This document shows positions 44,339-52,711 of a stretch of DNA of 64,000 nt, one piece after another. Within the stretch, counting starts at the first letter, position 1. Each line of letters begins with the position of its first letter. A model generated the notes under the pieces. That model did not search any database. It worked only from the letters and a program-made list of their open reading frames with translations, and was not told the origin of the DNA. The stretch spans positions 224,231 to 288,230 of the forward strand of contig DDRT01000013.1 of NCBI GenBank assembly GCA_002343185.1, read 5' to 3'. Source of the DNA: Deltaproteobacteria bacterium UBA2409 (GTDB lineage: Bacteria; Bdellovibrionota_C; UBA2361; DDRT01). The position numbers and the translations under genes were made by a program.

Positions 44339-44941
44339 ATGGCAAAATATACAGGTCCAAAAGTAAGACTATCTAAAAGAATCGGTGTCGCATTAACTCC
44401 TAAAGCGATCAAAGTTATGGAGAGAAGACCAGGTAGTCCAGGACAACATAAAAATGCTAGAAGAGGTAAGCTTTCTAACTTCGGCCAACAACTTCTTGAA
44501 AAGCAAAGACTCAGATTTCATTACAACATTTCAGAGAAAGCTCTTAGAAAGTATTTCCAGAAAGCAAAAAAGAAAAAAGGGAACACTGTTGATAACCTTT
44601 TCCAATTACTAGAATCACGATTAGACACAGTAGCACTAAGAGCCGGATTTGCTCCGACTATTTACGCTGCAAGACAGTTAGTGGGTCATGGTCATATTAA
44701 AGTTAATGGTTTCAAAGTAAATCTTCCAGGGTATCTTGTAACTGATTCTGATGTTGTTACGGTTACTGATAAAGGAAAGAATGTTCCATTCTTTCAGGCA
44801 AGTTTGCCAGCTGCAAATGCTCCTGCTTACCTAGAGGTCGATAAAGCTCAGGGTGCTGTGCGTTTTGTAAAAAAACCTGAAAGAGCCGAAGTTCCTGTTC
44901 AGTGCGAAGCTCCGCTAGTAGTTGAGTATTATTCACGCTGA
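44339..44941 (+). CDS. rpsD: 30S ribosomal protein S4
   Basis: A 200-residue S4 with an N-terminal domain (MAKYTGPKVRLSKRIGVAL, no zinc cysteines) and an S4 RNA-binding domain (DNLFQLLESRLDTVALRAGFAPTIYAARQLVGHGHIKVNGFKVNLPGYLV). It binds the 5' domain of 16S rRNA early in assembly. In most bacteria rpsD lies in the alpha operon with rpsK, rpsM and rpoA; here it stands alone. The GPKVRLSKRIG start differs from the common GPxCRLCRREG form, which marks the cysteine-free type. No strong ribosome site precedes the ATG, so an own-leader control by S4 is possible but no structure was resolved. Confidence 0.95.
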   Translation: MAKYTGPKVRLSKRIGVALTPKAIKVMERRPGSPGQHKNARRGKLSNFGQQLLEKQRLRFHYNISEKALRKYFQKAKKKKGNTVDNLFQLLESRLDTVALRAGFAPTIYAARQLVGHGHIKVNGFKVNLPGYLVTDSDVVTVTDKGKNVPFFQASLPAANAPAYLEVDKAQGAVRFVKKPERAEVPVQCEAPLVVEYYSR

Positions 44942-44949
44942 TAGAAATA

Positions 44950-45053
44950 ACGGGTTCAGACCGGGAGGTCTGACCACACGTTATTATTGCCTGGTCAGGA
45001 TCTGTCGTCCGCGCTAGCGGACGAAGCAAAAATACAGCGGCCTGACCCCCAAG
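44950..45053. repeat. CTTGGGGGTCAGG palindromic element, copy 9 (left end eroded, with hairpin module)
   Basis: CGGGTTCAGACCGGGAGGTCTGACC is a degraded left half. The right half carries TCGTCCGC-GCTA-GCGGACGA and ends in CGGCCTGACCCCCAAG at 45053. It separates the convergent rpsD and sixA and may serve as terminator for both. Confidence 0.88.
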
Positions 45054-45081
45054 AAAAAAACTAAACTGCTAATCAGTATAT

Positions 45082-45510
45082 TTAAAAATTCACCAACCCC
45101 TTAAGCACCTTTCCAGAAATTATAGCAGCGCCACCTTTTTTAAATTCAATACTAACTCCATGTGGGCTTCCTGTTAATAGATAAGATGCTAGATATGGAA
45201 GGAGTGGTAGATGACTCACTATAACTGAGTAATCTGAAATATCTTTTGCAGCATCTAGGTAGTCGGCTTCAGGGGTTAATGAGTCAAGTATTATTTCTTC
45301 TTTAAAATCTCTAAATCTCTTAAGGACATCAGCAGTTTGTCTAGCACGAACATAAGGGCTAACAAGTAGTTTAAAATCACCACCAATATCCCTAATTAGT
45401 GGCGCTACCGTGGCCTCAAGTTTTTCAATTCCATCACCGGTTAAAGCCCTATAAGGATCGCCATTTGAGTGATAATCCTCAGCGATCCCATGCCTTAAAA
45501 GGACTATCAT
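45082..45510 (-). CDS. sixA: Phosphohistidine phosphatase SixA-like
   Basis: A 142-residue histidine-phosphatase-superfamily protein. The N-terminal LLRHGIAEDY carries the catalytic Arg-His-Gly, SPYVRARQTAD a second arginine, and SHLPLLPYLASYLL the second His. SixA removes phosphate from Hpt domains and phospho-PtsO-type His residues. The sequence is compact and lacks any extra domain. It overlaps lon by one base (TAATG) and follows it on the same strand, which suggests coupled translation. Why a His phosphatase follows Lon is not clear from sequence. Confidence 0.85.
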   Translation of the reverse strand: MIVLLRHGIAEDYHSNGDPYRALTGDGIEKLEATVAPLIRDIGGDFKLLVSPYVRARQTADVLKRFRDFKEEIILDSLTPEADYLDAAKDISDYSVIVSHLPLLPYLASYLLTGSPHGVSIEFKKGGAAIISGKVLKGLVNF

Positions 45511-47894
45511 TAAGGATGCTTCCCGACTGCTCTATTTGGTTTTAGTATTCTAGCTCTTTCAACTCCTTCAAGAGCTCGCTCAAGAACTTCAGAAATATGC
45601 CTGACGAGAACGAAATTTAATTTTTTTCTCTGTGCCTCGGGGATTTCTTCAATGTCTTTTGCATTCTCATACGGTATTAAGACAGTCTTAATTCCATATC
45701 TTAACGCAGCCAAACACTTCTCTCTAATTCCACCAACCGGCAAAACAGTTCCCCTTAAGGTCATCTCACCAGTCATAGCAACATCAGCTCTAATTTTTCT
45801 GCCAGTTAAAGCAGAGATTAAGGCACTGGCAATTGTTATCCCCGCTGAAGGGCCATCCTTTGGAGTTGCAGCTGCTGGAGCATGAACATGAACATCACTT
45901 TTTTCATAAAATAGTGGATCGATCCCAAGCTTTTCTGCATGTGATCTAATATAAAATACAGCAGTCTGGGCTGACTCTTGCATTACACTTCCAAGCTGTC
46001 CTGTAAGAATCGTACTCCCCTTCCCCTTTGCTACGGATACTTCAAGCGGAAGAAGCTCTCCACCGTGGATAGTCCAGGCAAGTCCTCTTGCAAGCCCTAT
46101 TACGGATTTTTGCTCATTTGATTCAGGGTCATACTTAGTTGCACCTAAGAATTTTTGAATCTGCTTCTCTGATAATACAGTGTGTGGTCTCTTCTTCTCT
46201 GCCTTTTCTCTAGCTATTTTTCTACATAATGATCCAAACTCTCTTTCCAGATTTCTAACACCTGATTCTCTTGTATATCGCTCAATTAAAAAGCGCATTG
46301 CTGCATGAGAAAATGAGGGTTTTAAGGTCGTAATACCGTTCTCCTTTAATTGTCTTGGGATCAAAAACCTCTCTAAAATTGAGATCTTCTCTTCGGTGGT
46401 ATATCCGGGGATAAATACAACTTCTAGCCTATCTAGTAGAGCATCTGGAATTGTATCTACAGTATTCGCAGTAGCAATAAAGAGAGTCTTTGAGAGATCA
46501 TAGTCAACGTTCAGATAATGATCTCTAAATTCATTGTTTTGAGCAGGATCAAGGACTTCTAACAGTGCTGAACTTGGGTCTCCTCTAAAGTCAGCGCCAA
46601 TTTTATCTAACTCATCAAGCACAAACACAGGATTTGAGCTTCCAGCTTGCTTAATACCTTGAATGATTCTTCCAGGTAGTGCTCCAACATAAGTTCTTCT
46701 ATGCCCGCGAATCTCAGCTTCATCTCTCATTCCACCAAGGGACATTCTAAAAAACTTTCTACCCATCGCTCTTGATATTGAACGACCAAGGGAGGTTTTA
46801 CCAACTCCAGGAGGTCCGACAAAACAAAGTATAGATCCTTTGGAATCGGGATTAAGTTTTCTTACACTTAAAAACTCTAAAATTCTGTCTTTAACTTTTC
46901 CTAAACCGAAGTGCTCAGCGTCCAGTACTTTTCTAGCCTTTTGAATATCGAGAATATCATTCGTATAAACACCCCAAGGTAGATCAACTATCCACTCCAG
47001 ATAAGTTCTTAAAAGTGCATACTCGCTTGCCTCTGGATGCATTTTTTCAAGCCTTGTCAGCTGCCTGTGTACTTCATTTCGAGCCTGTTCTGGAAGTTTA
47101 AGTGCGCTAAGGGCCCCTTTTAACTGCTCAAGATCATCAGATCCAGCTTCTTGCTCTCCAAGTTCTCGTTGAATAGCCCTAAGCTGTTCTCTTAAGAAAT
47201 ATTCCCTCTGTCCTTTGTTCATCTCATCGCGGGCAATATCCTTAATGTTCTCGTTTATAACGAACTGCTCAAGGTCGTTCTGAATTATTTCATCAACTGC
47301 TCGTATTCGTTTTAAAGGATTAAGCTCTTCTAATAAACTTTGAGCCATTGAAACTTCAATTCTGTAATGAGCTAAAATTAGATCCGCTAAAGTTCCAGGA
47401 TCATCAACCTGCTCAACCATGAGAAGCATCTCTTCAGGAAGGTGTTCATACTGAACTAAAGTTTGAATATTAGCCTGAATTCTTTCTAGAACTTTTTTAT
47501 CTTTGCTTGGTATTTTTTTTACTTCATTAGGAGTCTTAACCTCAATGTCTGAAATAAAGACACCTTCATTCTCCTGGATCTTTTTTATCTTACATCTAAC
47601 AAGTCCTTGAAGAAGAACCTTTAGTCTTCCATCAGCAAGAGGAAGAGCTCTGACTAGTTCACAAACTACCCCCATCTTGTAAAGATCATTAGCTGTAGGC
47701 GACTCATCTCCTGACTTTTGAGCAAGCACTACCAAAAGACCGTCATTTGCTCCGGCAAGTTCAATCGCACGAGCACTACTAGCCCTGGTTAAATACATTG
47801 ACATTAAAACTGCAGGAAATGGAACCAGATCTCTGGTTGCAATTGTAGGAAGGTTAGATGGAATCTCTAGCTCTTCTGTCACTCTCTCTATCAT
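45510..47894 (-). CDS. lon: ATP-dependent Lon protease
   Basis: A 794-residue cytoplasmic AAA+ protease. It has the N-terminal LON substrate domain (about 13-205, PFPAVLMSMYLTRASS), a helical region, the AAA+ module with Walker A GPPGVGKTS and Walker B VFVLDELDK, and the C-terminal serine protease with S683 in DGPSAG and K726 in GGIREK forming the dyad. Length and order are those of the LonA type. It degrades misfolded proteins and short-lived regulators. It lies between the LpoA-like lipoprotein gene (30-base gap) and sixA (one-base overlap). No heat-shock promoter of the CIRCE type was seen. Confidence 0.97.
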   Translation of the reverse strand: MIERVTEELEIPSNLPTIATRDLVPFPAVLMSMYLTRASSARAIELAGANDGLLVVLAQKSGDESPTANDLYKMGVVCELVRALPLADGRLKVLLQGLVRCKIKKIQENEGVFISDIEVKTPNEVKKIPSKDKKVLERIQANIQTLVQYEHLPEEMLLMVEQVDDPGTLADLILAHYRIEVSMAQSLLEELNPLKRIRAVDEIIQNDLEQFVINENIKDIARDEMNKGQREYFLREQLRAIQRELGEQEAGSDDLEQLKGALSALKLPEQARNEVHRQLTRLEKMHPEASEYALLRTYLEWIVDLPWGVYTNDILDIQKARKVLDAEHFGLGKVKDRILEFLSVRKLNPDSKGSILCFVGPPGVGKTSLGRSISRAMGRKFFRMSLGGMRDEAEIRGHRRTYVGALPGRIIQGIKQAGSSNPVFVLDELDKIGADFRGDPSSALLEVLDPAQNNEFRDHYLNVDYDLSKTLFIATANTVDTIPDALLDRLEVVFIPGYTTEEKISILERFLIPRQLKENGITTLKPSFSHAAMRFLIERYTRESGVRNLEREFGSLCRKIAREKAEKKRPHTVLSEKQIQKFLGATKYDPESNEQKSVIGLARGLAWTIHGGELLPLEVSVAKGKGSTILTGQLGSVMQESAQTAVFYIRSHAEKLGIDPLFYEKSDVHVHAPAAATPKDGPSAGITIASALISALTGRKIRADVAMTGEMTLRGTVLPVGGIREKCLAALRYGIKTVLIPYENAKDIEEIPEAQRKKLNFVLVRHISEVLERALEGVERARILKPNRAVGKHP

Positions 47895-47924
47895 ACTTCC
47901 TTAATCCTGTTTAGACACCAAAAA

Positions 47925-49631
47925 TTACTCTGTAATGATCTCTCTTTGCATTCCAGTGAATGGTTTCAAGGTGTTATCTTGAAATTGAAGCACTGGTAAT
48001 TTCCTTAAAACTTCACCCGAAGTGCTTACTCTAATCACACCTGTTACCCCTTGAAAATCACCCATTCTTAAAAAAGCCTCTGTAACAGGGATACCATTTT
48101 GAAAAGATATTCGAGCTGTTTCAGCTACCAATTTAATAATGTCATAACCTTGAGCAGCCAAAAGATCTGGCTCCTGGTTATATCTTCCAACATACTTCTG
48201 ATAGAAATCTTCGGCTCCTGGTTGTCCTGAATATCTTGAATAGAACGATGGGAATACAGCTTTATTCATCGCGAAGCTTGAATTTTGAAGCTCTATTAAA
48301 GTATCCCAAGTTGCAATTCCTAAAGGAAGAACTTTAGATTTAGCTTTCTCAGGTAAGGCAGTAAAGAAACTTGCGGCGCTTCTTACAACATCGGGAAAGA
48401 AAACCGCTTCTATCTCTTCTTTTACAACGCGCGAAACAGCCTGACTCAAAGAATTTGCATCCCCTCTTTCAAAGCTATGAGTAAATCCAATTCTAAGACC
48501 AGCTTTTGCAGCACGATCTACAAACAATGTTGCCATCTCATTTCCCAAATCTGTATTTGGATAAACGACAGCAATCTTTGGATTATAATCTCGAATGGAA
48601 TCTATCAGTGCTTCAACTTGGGATTCAGAGGTTGTACCGAATCGAAAAACTCCTTCTCCAGGGGTAAAGTTGCTTGATTTGGCGAGTGTTACGATTGGAA
48701 TTCTTCTTGATTTAGCTGCTTTTGCTGCAAATCCTGCATGATCACTTGCAAGAGGGCCAACGAACATATCAATAGGCCCAAATCGTAGCATCTCGTCAAT
48801 CGCTTGCTCTGTGTAACCAGGATCAACGCCAGCATCACGAATTGCAGGATATAAAAACTGATTATAAGTTATATCATCAAACACTAATTGCATTCCTTGA
48901 GACGAGCTCAGCCCTAACTGACTTAAATTGCCGGTTAAAGGGAGAAGAACGCCGACTGTAAATTTTGCATTTGGAGGTGGCATATAGGCGTTTGATTCTG
49001 GTGATGCAACTCTTACAGATCTTAGGGCAGATTCAATTCTTGGATCATCTCTCCATGGGGCAATAAAGGTATCAAGCTGTCCCGGTGGAACTGAAGAAAG
49101 AAGTCCTTCAAGAGCACGCTCAGCTTCAACATAAACAACACTTCCAATTCGGGCTTTATCCTTTGCATCAAGAAGCCATGCAACACCCTGCTCTTTCTCT
49201 GCTCCTTTGCTATATGCAATTCCTAAAAGCAGACTTGAATAATCGGGAACTCTTTCGATCCCTCCACCAAGCCTCTTGTAATAATCACTTAGAGCTCCAA
49301 GGGCTCGCTTTGGATCGTCTACTACTAAAAAAGTGCCAGCGATTCTTTGAATAAGAAGATCATCTTCTAAAACAGAGCCCTGATAATTTCTAAGAGCCCT
49401 AGCATAGGCACCTGAGAAAAAATCTCTATCACCTGCTAGTACTCTCGGATCTGAGATTATACCACCAGTGGAATCTCGACCCTCTCTCCAAAGTATCCAC
49501 GAAGGAAATTTTGCTCTTGGTGCTGCTGGTTTTATAGGGGAATACGGAGCGCTAGAAATATTGGGCAATCTCCTTGGTTTTGAGCAGGAAGTTATTGCAA
49601 AAACAGCCAGTAAAATTATTATAAGCCGCAT
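47925..49631 (-). CDS. LpoA-like lipoprotein with periplasmic-binding (Peripla_BP_6) domain
   Basis: ATG 49631 gives a 568-residue lipoprotein (MRLIIILLAVFAITSCSKP, lipobox ITSC). An in-frame extension to 49775 would bury this signal and overlap upstream sequence; it is rejected. A helical TPR-like region (about 60-230) leads into a type I periplasmic binding fold (FTVGVLLPLTGNLSQLGLSSSQGMQLVFDD, then VDMFVGPLASDHAGFAAKAA-like and IPIVTLAKS). This is the architecture of LpoA, the outer-membrane activator of PBP1A, and of related leucine-binding-fold lipoproteins. Alternatively it could be a solute receptor. It precedes lon and sixA on the same strand. Confidence 0.72.
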   Translation of the reverse strand: MRLIIILLAVFAITSCSKPRRLPNISSAPYSPIKPAAPRAKFPSWILWREGRDSTGGIISDPRVLAGDRDFFSGAYARALRNYQGSVLEDDLLIQRIAGTFLVVDDPKRALGALSDYYKRLGGGIERVPDYSSLLLGIAYSKGAEKEQGVAWLLDAKDKARIGSVVYVEAERALEGLLSSVPPGQLDTFIAPWRDDPRIESALRSVRVASPESNAYMPPPNAKFTVGVLLPLTGNLSQLGLSSSQGMQLVFDDITYNQFLYPAIRDAGVDPGYTEQAIDEMLRFGPIDMFVGPLASDHAGFAAKAAKSRRIPIVTLAKSSNFTPGEGVFRFGTTSESQVEALIDSIRDYNPKIAVVYPNTDLGNEMATLFVDRAAKAGLRIGFTHSFERGDANSLSQAVSRVVKEEIEAVFFPDVVRSAASFFTALPEKAKSKVLPLGIATWDTLIELQNSSFAMNKAVFPSFYSRYSGQPGAEDFYQKYVGRYNQEPDLLAAQGYDIIKLVAETARISFQNGIPVTEAFLRMGDFQGVTGVIRVSTSGEVLRKLPVLQFQDNTLKPFTGMQREIITE

Positions 49632-49657
49632 GGAGTTACAAACCCTGCGCGAATCAG

Positions 49658-49730
49658 TTTTGAGCTTTTTAAGCTCAAAACAGTATGAGCATAGCAGGGC
49701 TAGCGTGGGTTTGGCGAAGCCAAAACACGC
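49658..49730. other. Two palindromes in the divergent region of the LpoA-like and protease genes
   Basis: TTTTGAGCTT-TTT-AAGCTCAAAA (49658-49680) is a perfect 10-base-pair hairpin. GCGTGGGTTTGGC-GAA-GCCAAAACACGC (49703-49730) is a near-perfect one with a GAA loop. Both divergent genes need promoters here, and no clear -10/-35 pair was found. Confidence 0.65.
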
Positions 49731-49809
49731 CGAAGAAAACATTGCTTCGTTTGCCCTAAATCTTTCTATACTCAAAACCCACCTGCTCTTGGTATTTCTA
49801 ACATGGAGA

Positions 49810-50469
49810 GTGATAAGAAACTATATCCCAATAGCACTCCTTTTAGCTTGTGGAGGAGGTGGTGGAGACTCATCTATTTCCTGCCCTGTTTTACTGTCTC
49901 CTTCAAGTTGTACCCCATCGCTAGAAGATAAAGTGGTCAAAGTTACTGTAGATGAATCAGATTTATGTACCGGGGTTATTTTAGATAATAGCAGGGTTTT
50001 AACAGCTGCCCACTGTGTTGTTGAAAAAGACAATGTTCTTGTAAATGGAGAGCCTGTTTCTAATATCACTATTCATCCGAATTATAGGAGGGATGATCAG
50101 CTGGGGGCATTTTTCTTTGATCTAGCTATTTTAGAGTTTGATAGCTTTAGTGAAAAGCTCGAAATCGGAAATGGAAGCAAAGAAGATATCGTAACAGCTT
50201 ATGGTTATGGAATAGCAGAGAATGGATTAGCCGGGACACTTCAGCAAGGACTTTTAAAGATAAGTGATCTAACTCCTAATCATCTAGTAAGCGTAGGGTC
50301 AGATAATCAAGCTGAAATATGCTTTGGAGATTCTGGTGGGCCAGTTTTTAAGGATGGAAAACTTATTGGCTTAATCTCCTCGGGTAGCCAGCTTGCCTGT
50401 GGTGGAAATGATCGGGTTTTAATTACAAGGGTTGATGTTGTAGAGGAGTGGATTGAGGGAGGGCTGTGA
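49810..50469 (+). CDS. Trypsin-like serine protease (S1), lipoprotein
   Basis: A 219-residue protein read from GTG 49810: an N-terminal signal (IRNYIPIALLLACGGGGG) ends in a lipobox-like LLAC followed by a glycine run. The S1 catalytic triad is complete: H68 in LTAAHCV, D104 in FFFDLAILEF and S175 in CFGDSGGP. A late segment LACGGNDRVLITRVDVVEEWI is the typical C-terminal helix region with a disulfide. It should be anchored at the envelope and active. Chymotrypsin-fold proteases of this short type occur in predatory and environmental Gram-negatives. Earlier in-frame starts give no signal peptide. The gene stands alone before the four-helix-bundle remnants. Confidence 0.82.
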   Translation: MIRNYIPIALLLACGGGGGDSSISCPVLLSPSSCTPSLEDKVVKVTVDESDLCTGVILDNSRVLTAAHCVVEKDNVLVNGEPVSNITIHPNYRRDDQLGAFFFDLAILEFDSFSEKLEIGNGSKEDIVTAYGYGIAENGLAGTLQQGLLKISDLTPNHLVSVGSDNQAEICFGDSGGPVFKDGKLIGLISSGSQLACGGNDRVLITRVDVVEEWIEGGL

Positions 50470-50489
50470 AGCTGTCTCCTGCTTCCCCG

Positions 50490-50545
50490 TTCTCCGTCTC
50501 TCCGTTATCAGTTTTCCGACTGCCGATAGCAGTTTGCCGAAGGCC
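50490..50545 (+). repeat. IVS-type element end, plus orientation, first
   Basis: CCGTTCTCCGTCTCTCCGTT..GCAGTTTGCCG resembles the end of 23S intervening-sequence-like elements and recurs in reverse near 50800-50850 and in the plus sense near 51105-51165. It borders the remnants of four-helix-bundle genes. Confidence 0.6.
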
Positions 50546-50570
50546 GACAGCTGAAAAGCTAAGGGGATTC

Positions 50571-50822
50571 TCACCCCTTCTTGATTAGCTTATATAGTGA
50601 TGCAGCAAGGCTATCTAATAGTCTATAAGTCTCTGTATCTTTGAGATCAGCTATGTCAAATAGAGCCTGGCACTCTCTGACTGATCCAAACGCTATACTG
50701 AAGAATCTTATCTGATCAGCTCTGGTTCTTCTCCCTCTACCTTCTGCCAGATTTAATGGCACTGACAGAGCAGCCCTTCTTTTCAATTCTGCACACGGCT
50801 TTCGGCTAACGGCAAACTGCAT
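50571..50822 (-). pseudogene. Truncated four-helix-bundle protein (23S IVS/S23 family)
   Basis: Reads as a protein of about 83 residues: the hallmark LSVPLNLAEGRGRRTRADQIRFFSIAFGSVRECQAL matches the four-helix-bundle family found in 23S rRNA intervening sequences and as accessory proteins (Avd) of diversity-generating retroelements. The usual first helix of about 35 residues is missing and replaced by element-end sequence (QFAVSRKPCAELKR), so it is a 5'-truncated copy. A GGGGTGAGAATCCCC-type hairpin follows the stop. It lies head-to-head with a second such remnant. Whether it is still expressed is unknown. Confidence 0.75.
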
Positions 50823-50845
50823 CACTGAGAGACAGAGAAACGGAT

Positions 50846-51082
50846 CCAAGACATCTAGCTGACCAGCTAAAAAGGGCTGCCTCTAGCATTGTGCTTAATC
50901 TGGCTGAAGGGGTAGGAAGAGAAACCAGGCCTGACCAGAGAAGATTCTACTCTATAGCTTTTGGTTCTCTTAGAGAGTGTCAGGCTATTTTAGACTTAAG
51001 CTATCCAAATACAGACACTATTGAGCTATTAGACAAACTTGCAGCCCATCTATATAAACTAATTCAATCGAGAAAGGGGTGA
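50846..51082 (+). pseudogene. Truncated four-helix-bundle protein (23S IVS/S23 family), opposite strand
   Basis: Reading open from 50810, homology begins near 50846 with HLADQLKRAASSIVLNLAEGVGR and continues to KLAAHLYKLIQS. No start codon exists in this frame before GTG 50891, which is already inside the conserved core, so the gene is 5'-truncated. Downstream is GGGGTGAAGAACCCC, the same hairpin that follows its minus-strand partner. The two remnants meet near 50825-50850 in inverted orientation, as expected from an inversion or nested insertion of two related elements. Confidence 0.75.
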
Positions 51083-51104
51083 AGAACCCCTAATATTCTT
51101 TGTC

Positions 51105-51165
51105 TACTGCTTCTGTTCTCTGTATCTCTGTGAGCCGGTAGCTGTTTGCCGACAAATCCTTCAAC
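51105..51165 (+). repeat. IVS-type element end, plus orientation, second
   Basis: CTTCTGTTCTCTGTATCTCTGTGAGCCGGTAGCTGTTTGCCG repeats the layout of the end at 50490 and of the reverse copy at 50800-50850. Confidence 0.55.
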
Positions 51166-51185
51166 TCTTTCCGCCTAAGCAAGCA

Positions 51186-52643
51186 TTACAACAACAGCTC
51201 TCTTACAGCTTCATCAATCCTTCTTAAAACTTGATCTTTACCTAATACATGTAAACTTTCAAAAAGTGGTGGTGTTGCACTTGTATATAGTGTTGCAATC
51301 CTAAGAAGTGGAAAAACTGCTCCGACTTTTAGACCTTTTTTCTCAGCAAATTCTCTAACACTTTTATCTAATATTTCTATCTCGAATCCACTAAGCTCGG
51401 ATATCAAAACTTTAAGCTCATTTAATAGACTAGCAGCTGATTCTTTAGTTACATCTTTCTTTATAACCTTATCCCACTCTCTTGATATTTTTTTATCAGT
51501 TAAAAACTCGATCATTGAAGGGATTTCAAGAAGTGTTTTTGCTCTTTCTTGAAGATGGGGGGAAAGCTCCAGGAACTTGCTTTTGATCGAATCTATCTCT
51601 GGAGAAAATTCTCTAACACGCTTATAAAATTCTTCACTTGTTAGATCGCGGATATATTTACCATTCATCCACTCAAGCTTTGATTGTAAGAATACTCCAC
51701 TTGCGTTGTTTACCCTATCAAGTGAAAAAAGCCTTACTATCTCATCTTTTGTAAAGACCTCCTGCTCTCCGCCTGGTGACCAGCCGATTAGCATTACAAA
51801 GTTAAATATTGCTTCCGGTAAAAACCCTTTCTCTCTTAGCTCCCTTGAGGTCGGAGCTCCATGCCGTTTTGATAGCTTCTTTCCATCTTCTCCAAGAATC
51901 ACAGGAAGATGTGCAAAAACAGGCGCTTCCCAACCAAAAGCCTGATATAAAAGTAAATGAATTGGTGTTGACGGAAGCCACTCATCGCCACGCATAACAT
52001 GCGTTATCTCCATCTCATGATCATCCACAACTACTGCAAGATGATAAGTTGGAAAGCCATCGCTTTTTAAAAGTACAGGATCCCTGAGTGGTGGATTGTC
52101 CCAGGAGACAAGTCCTTTTACGGCATCCTGCATAGAGAGCTTTGGCTTATGAGGCATCTTAAAGCGCACAACGTGAGGCTTATCCTCTGGAACCTCTCTT
52201 GTTCTACAGTAACCGCTATAGCCAGGAACCTCGCGTCTTGCCATCTGCTCAGCTCTTTCTTTTTCTAGCATCTCTGGGGTGCAATCACACCTATATGCAA
52301 ATCCAGTCTCTATGAGCTTCTGTGCTGCAGCTTTATATTTTGGAAGTCTTAGGCTTTGAATGTAAGGGCCATGCCTACCACCCTTTGGTAGATGAGCTGA
52401 TCTCTCACCAAGCTTTTCTAGCTCCTCTTTACCAGGACCTTCATCTATTTCAATTCCAAACCAGGCAAGTTCATCTAAAATAAAACTAACTGCGCCTTCG
52501 ACTTTTCTTTCTTGATCAGTGTCTTCAATTCTAAGAATGAACTCGCCTCCAAAGTGCTTAGCAAGTGCCCAAGCAAAAAAAGCAGTTCTAAATCCTCCAA
52601 TATGCTGAAACCCCGTAGGACTTGGGGCAAAACGCGTACGCAT
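51186..52643 (-). CDS. gltX: Glutamyl-tRNA synthetase
   Basis: A 485-residue class Ic synthetase. The HIGH motif is in FAPSPTGFQHIGGFRTAFF and KMSKS appears as KKLSKRHG. The CP domain carries DCTPEMLEKE (a Cys-type zinc remnant) and the anticodon domain is helical, as in non-discriminating or bacterial GluRS. It makes Glu-tRNA, and in genomes without GlnRS also supplies tRNA-Gln by the transamidation route; which applies here cannot be seen. Length is typical. The gene is flanked by the IVS-type remnants downstream and a GC-rich membrane-protein gene upstream. Confidence 0.96.
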   Translation of the reverse strand: MRTRFAPSPTGFQHIGGFRTAFFAWALAKHFGGEFILRIEDTDQERKVEGAVSFILDELAWFGIEIDEGPGKEELEKLGERSAHLPKGGRHGPYIQSLRLPKYKAAAQKLIETGFAYRCDCTPEMLEKERAEQMARREVPGYSGYCRTREVPEDKPHVVRFKMPHKPKLSMQDAVKGLVSWDNPPLRDPVLLKSDGFPTYHLAVVVDDHEMEITHVMRGDEWLPSTPIHLLLYQAFGWEAPVFAHLPVILGEDGKKLSKRHGAPTSRELREKGFLPEAIFNFVMLIGWSPGGEQEVFTKDEIVRLFSLDRVNNASGVFLQSKLEWMNGKYIRDLTSEEFYKRVREFSPEIDSIKSKFLELSPHLQERAKTLLEIPSMIEFLTDKKISREWDKVIKKDVTKESAASLLNELKVLISELSGFEIEILDKSVREFAEKKGLKVGAVFPLLRIATLYTSATPPLFESLHVLGKDQVLRRIDEAVRELLL

Positions 52644-52711
52644 TAAGCTGTTTTAACACTGATAAAGATAAGGGTGAAGGCCTAAGAAAAGACCTTCACC
52701 AAAACAACCTT

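Noticed and set aside
49632..49775. N-terminal extension of the LpoA-like lipoprotein
   Set aside because: It would place 48 residues before a clear lipoprotein signal and contains the two palindromes of the divergent region.
49468..49809. N-terminal extension of the trypsin-like protease
   Set aside because: The extension has no signal, overlaps the LpoA-like gene and its divergent promoter region, and the GTG at 49810 gives a proper lipoprotein signal.
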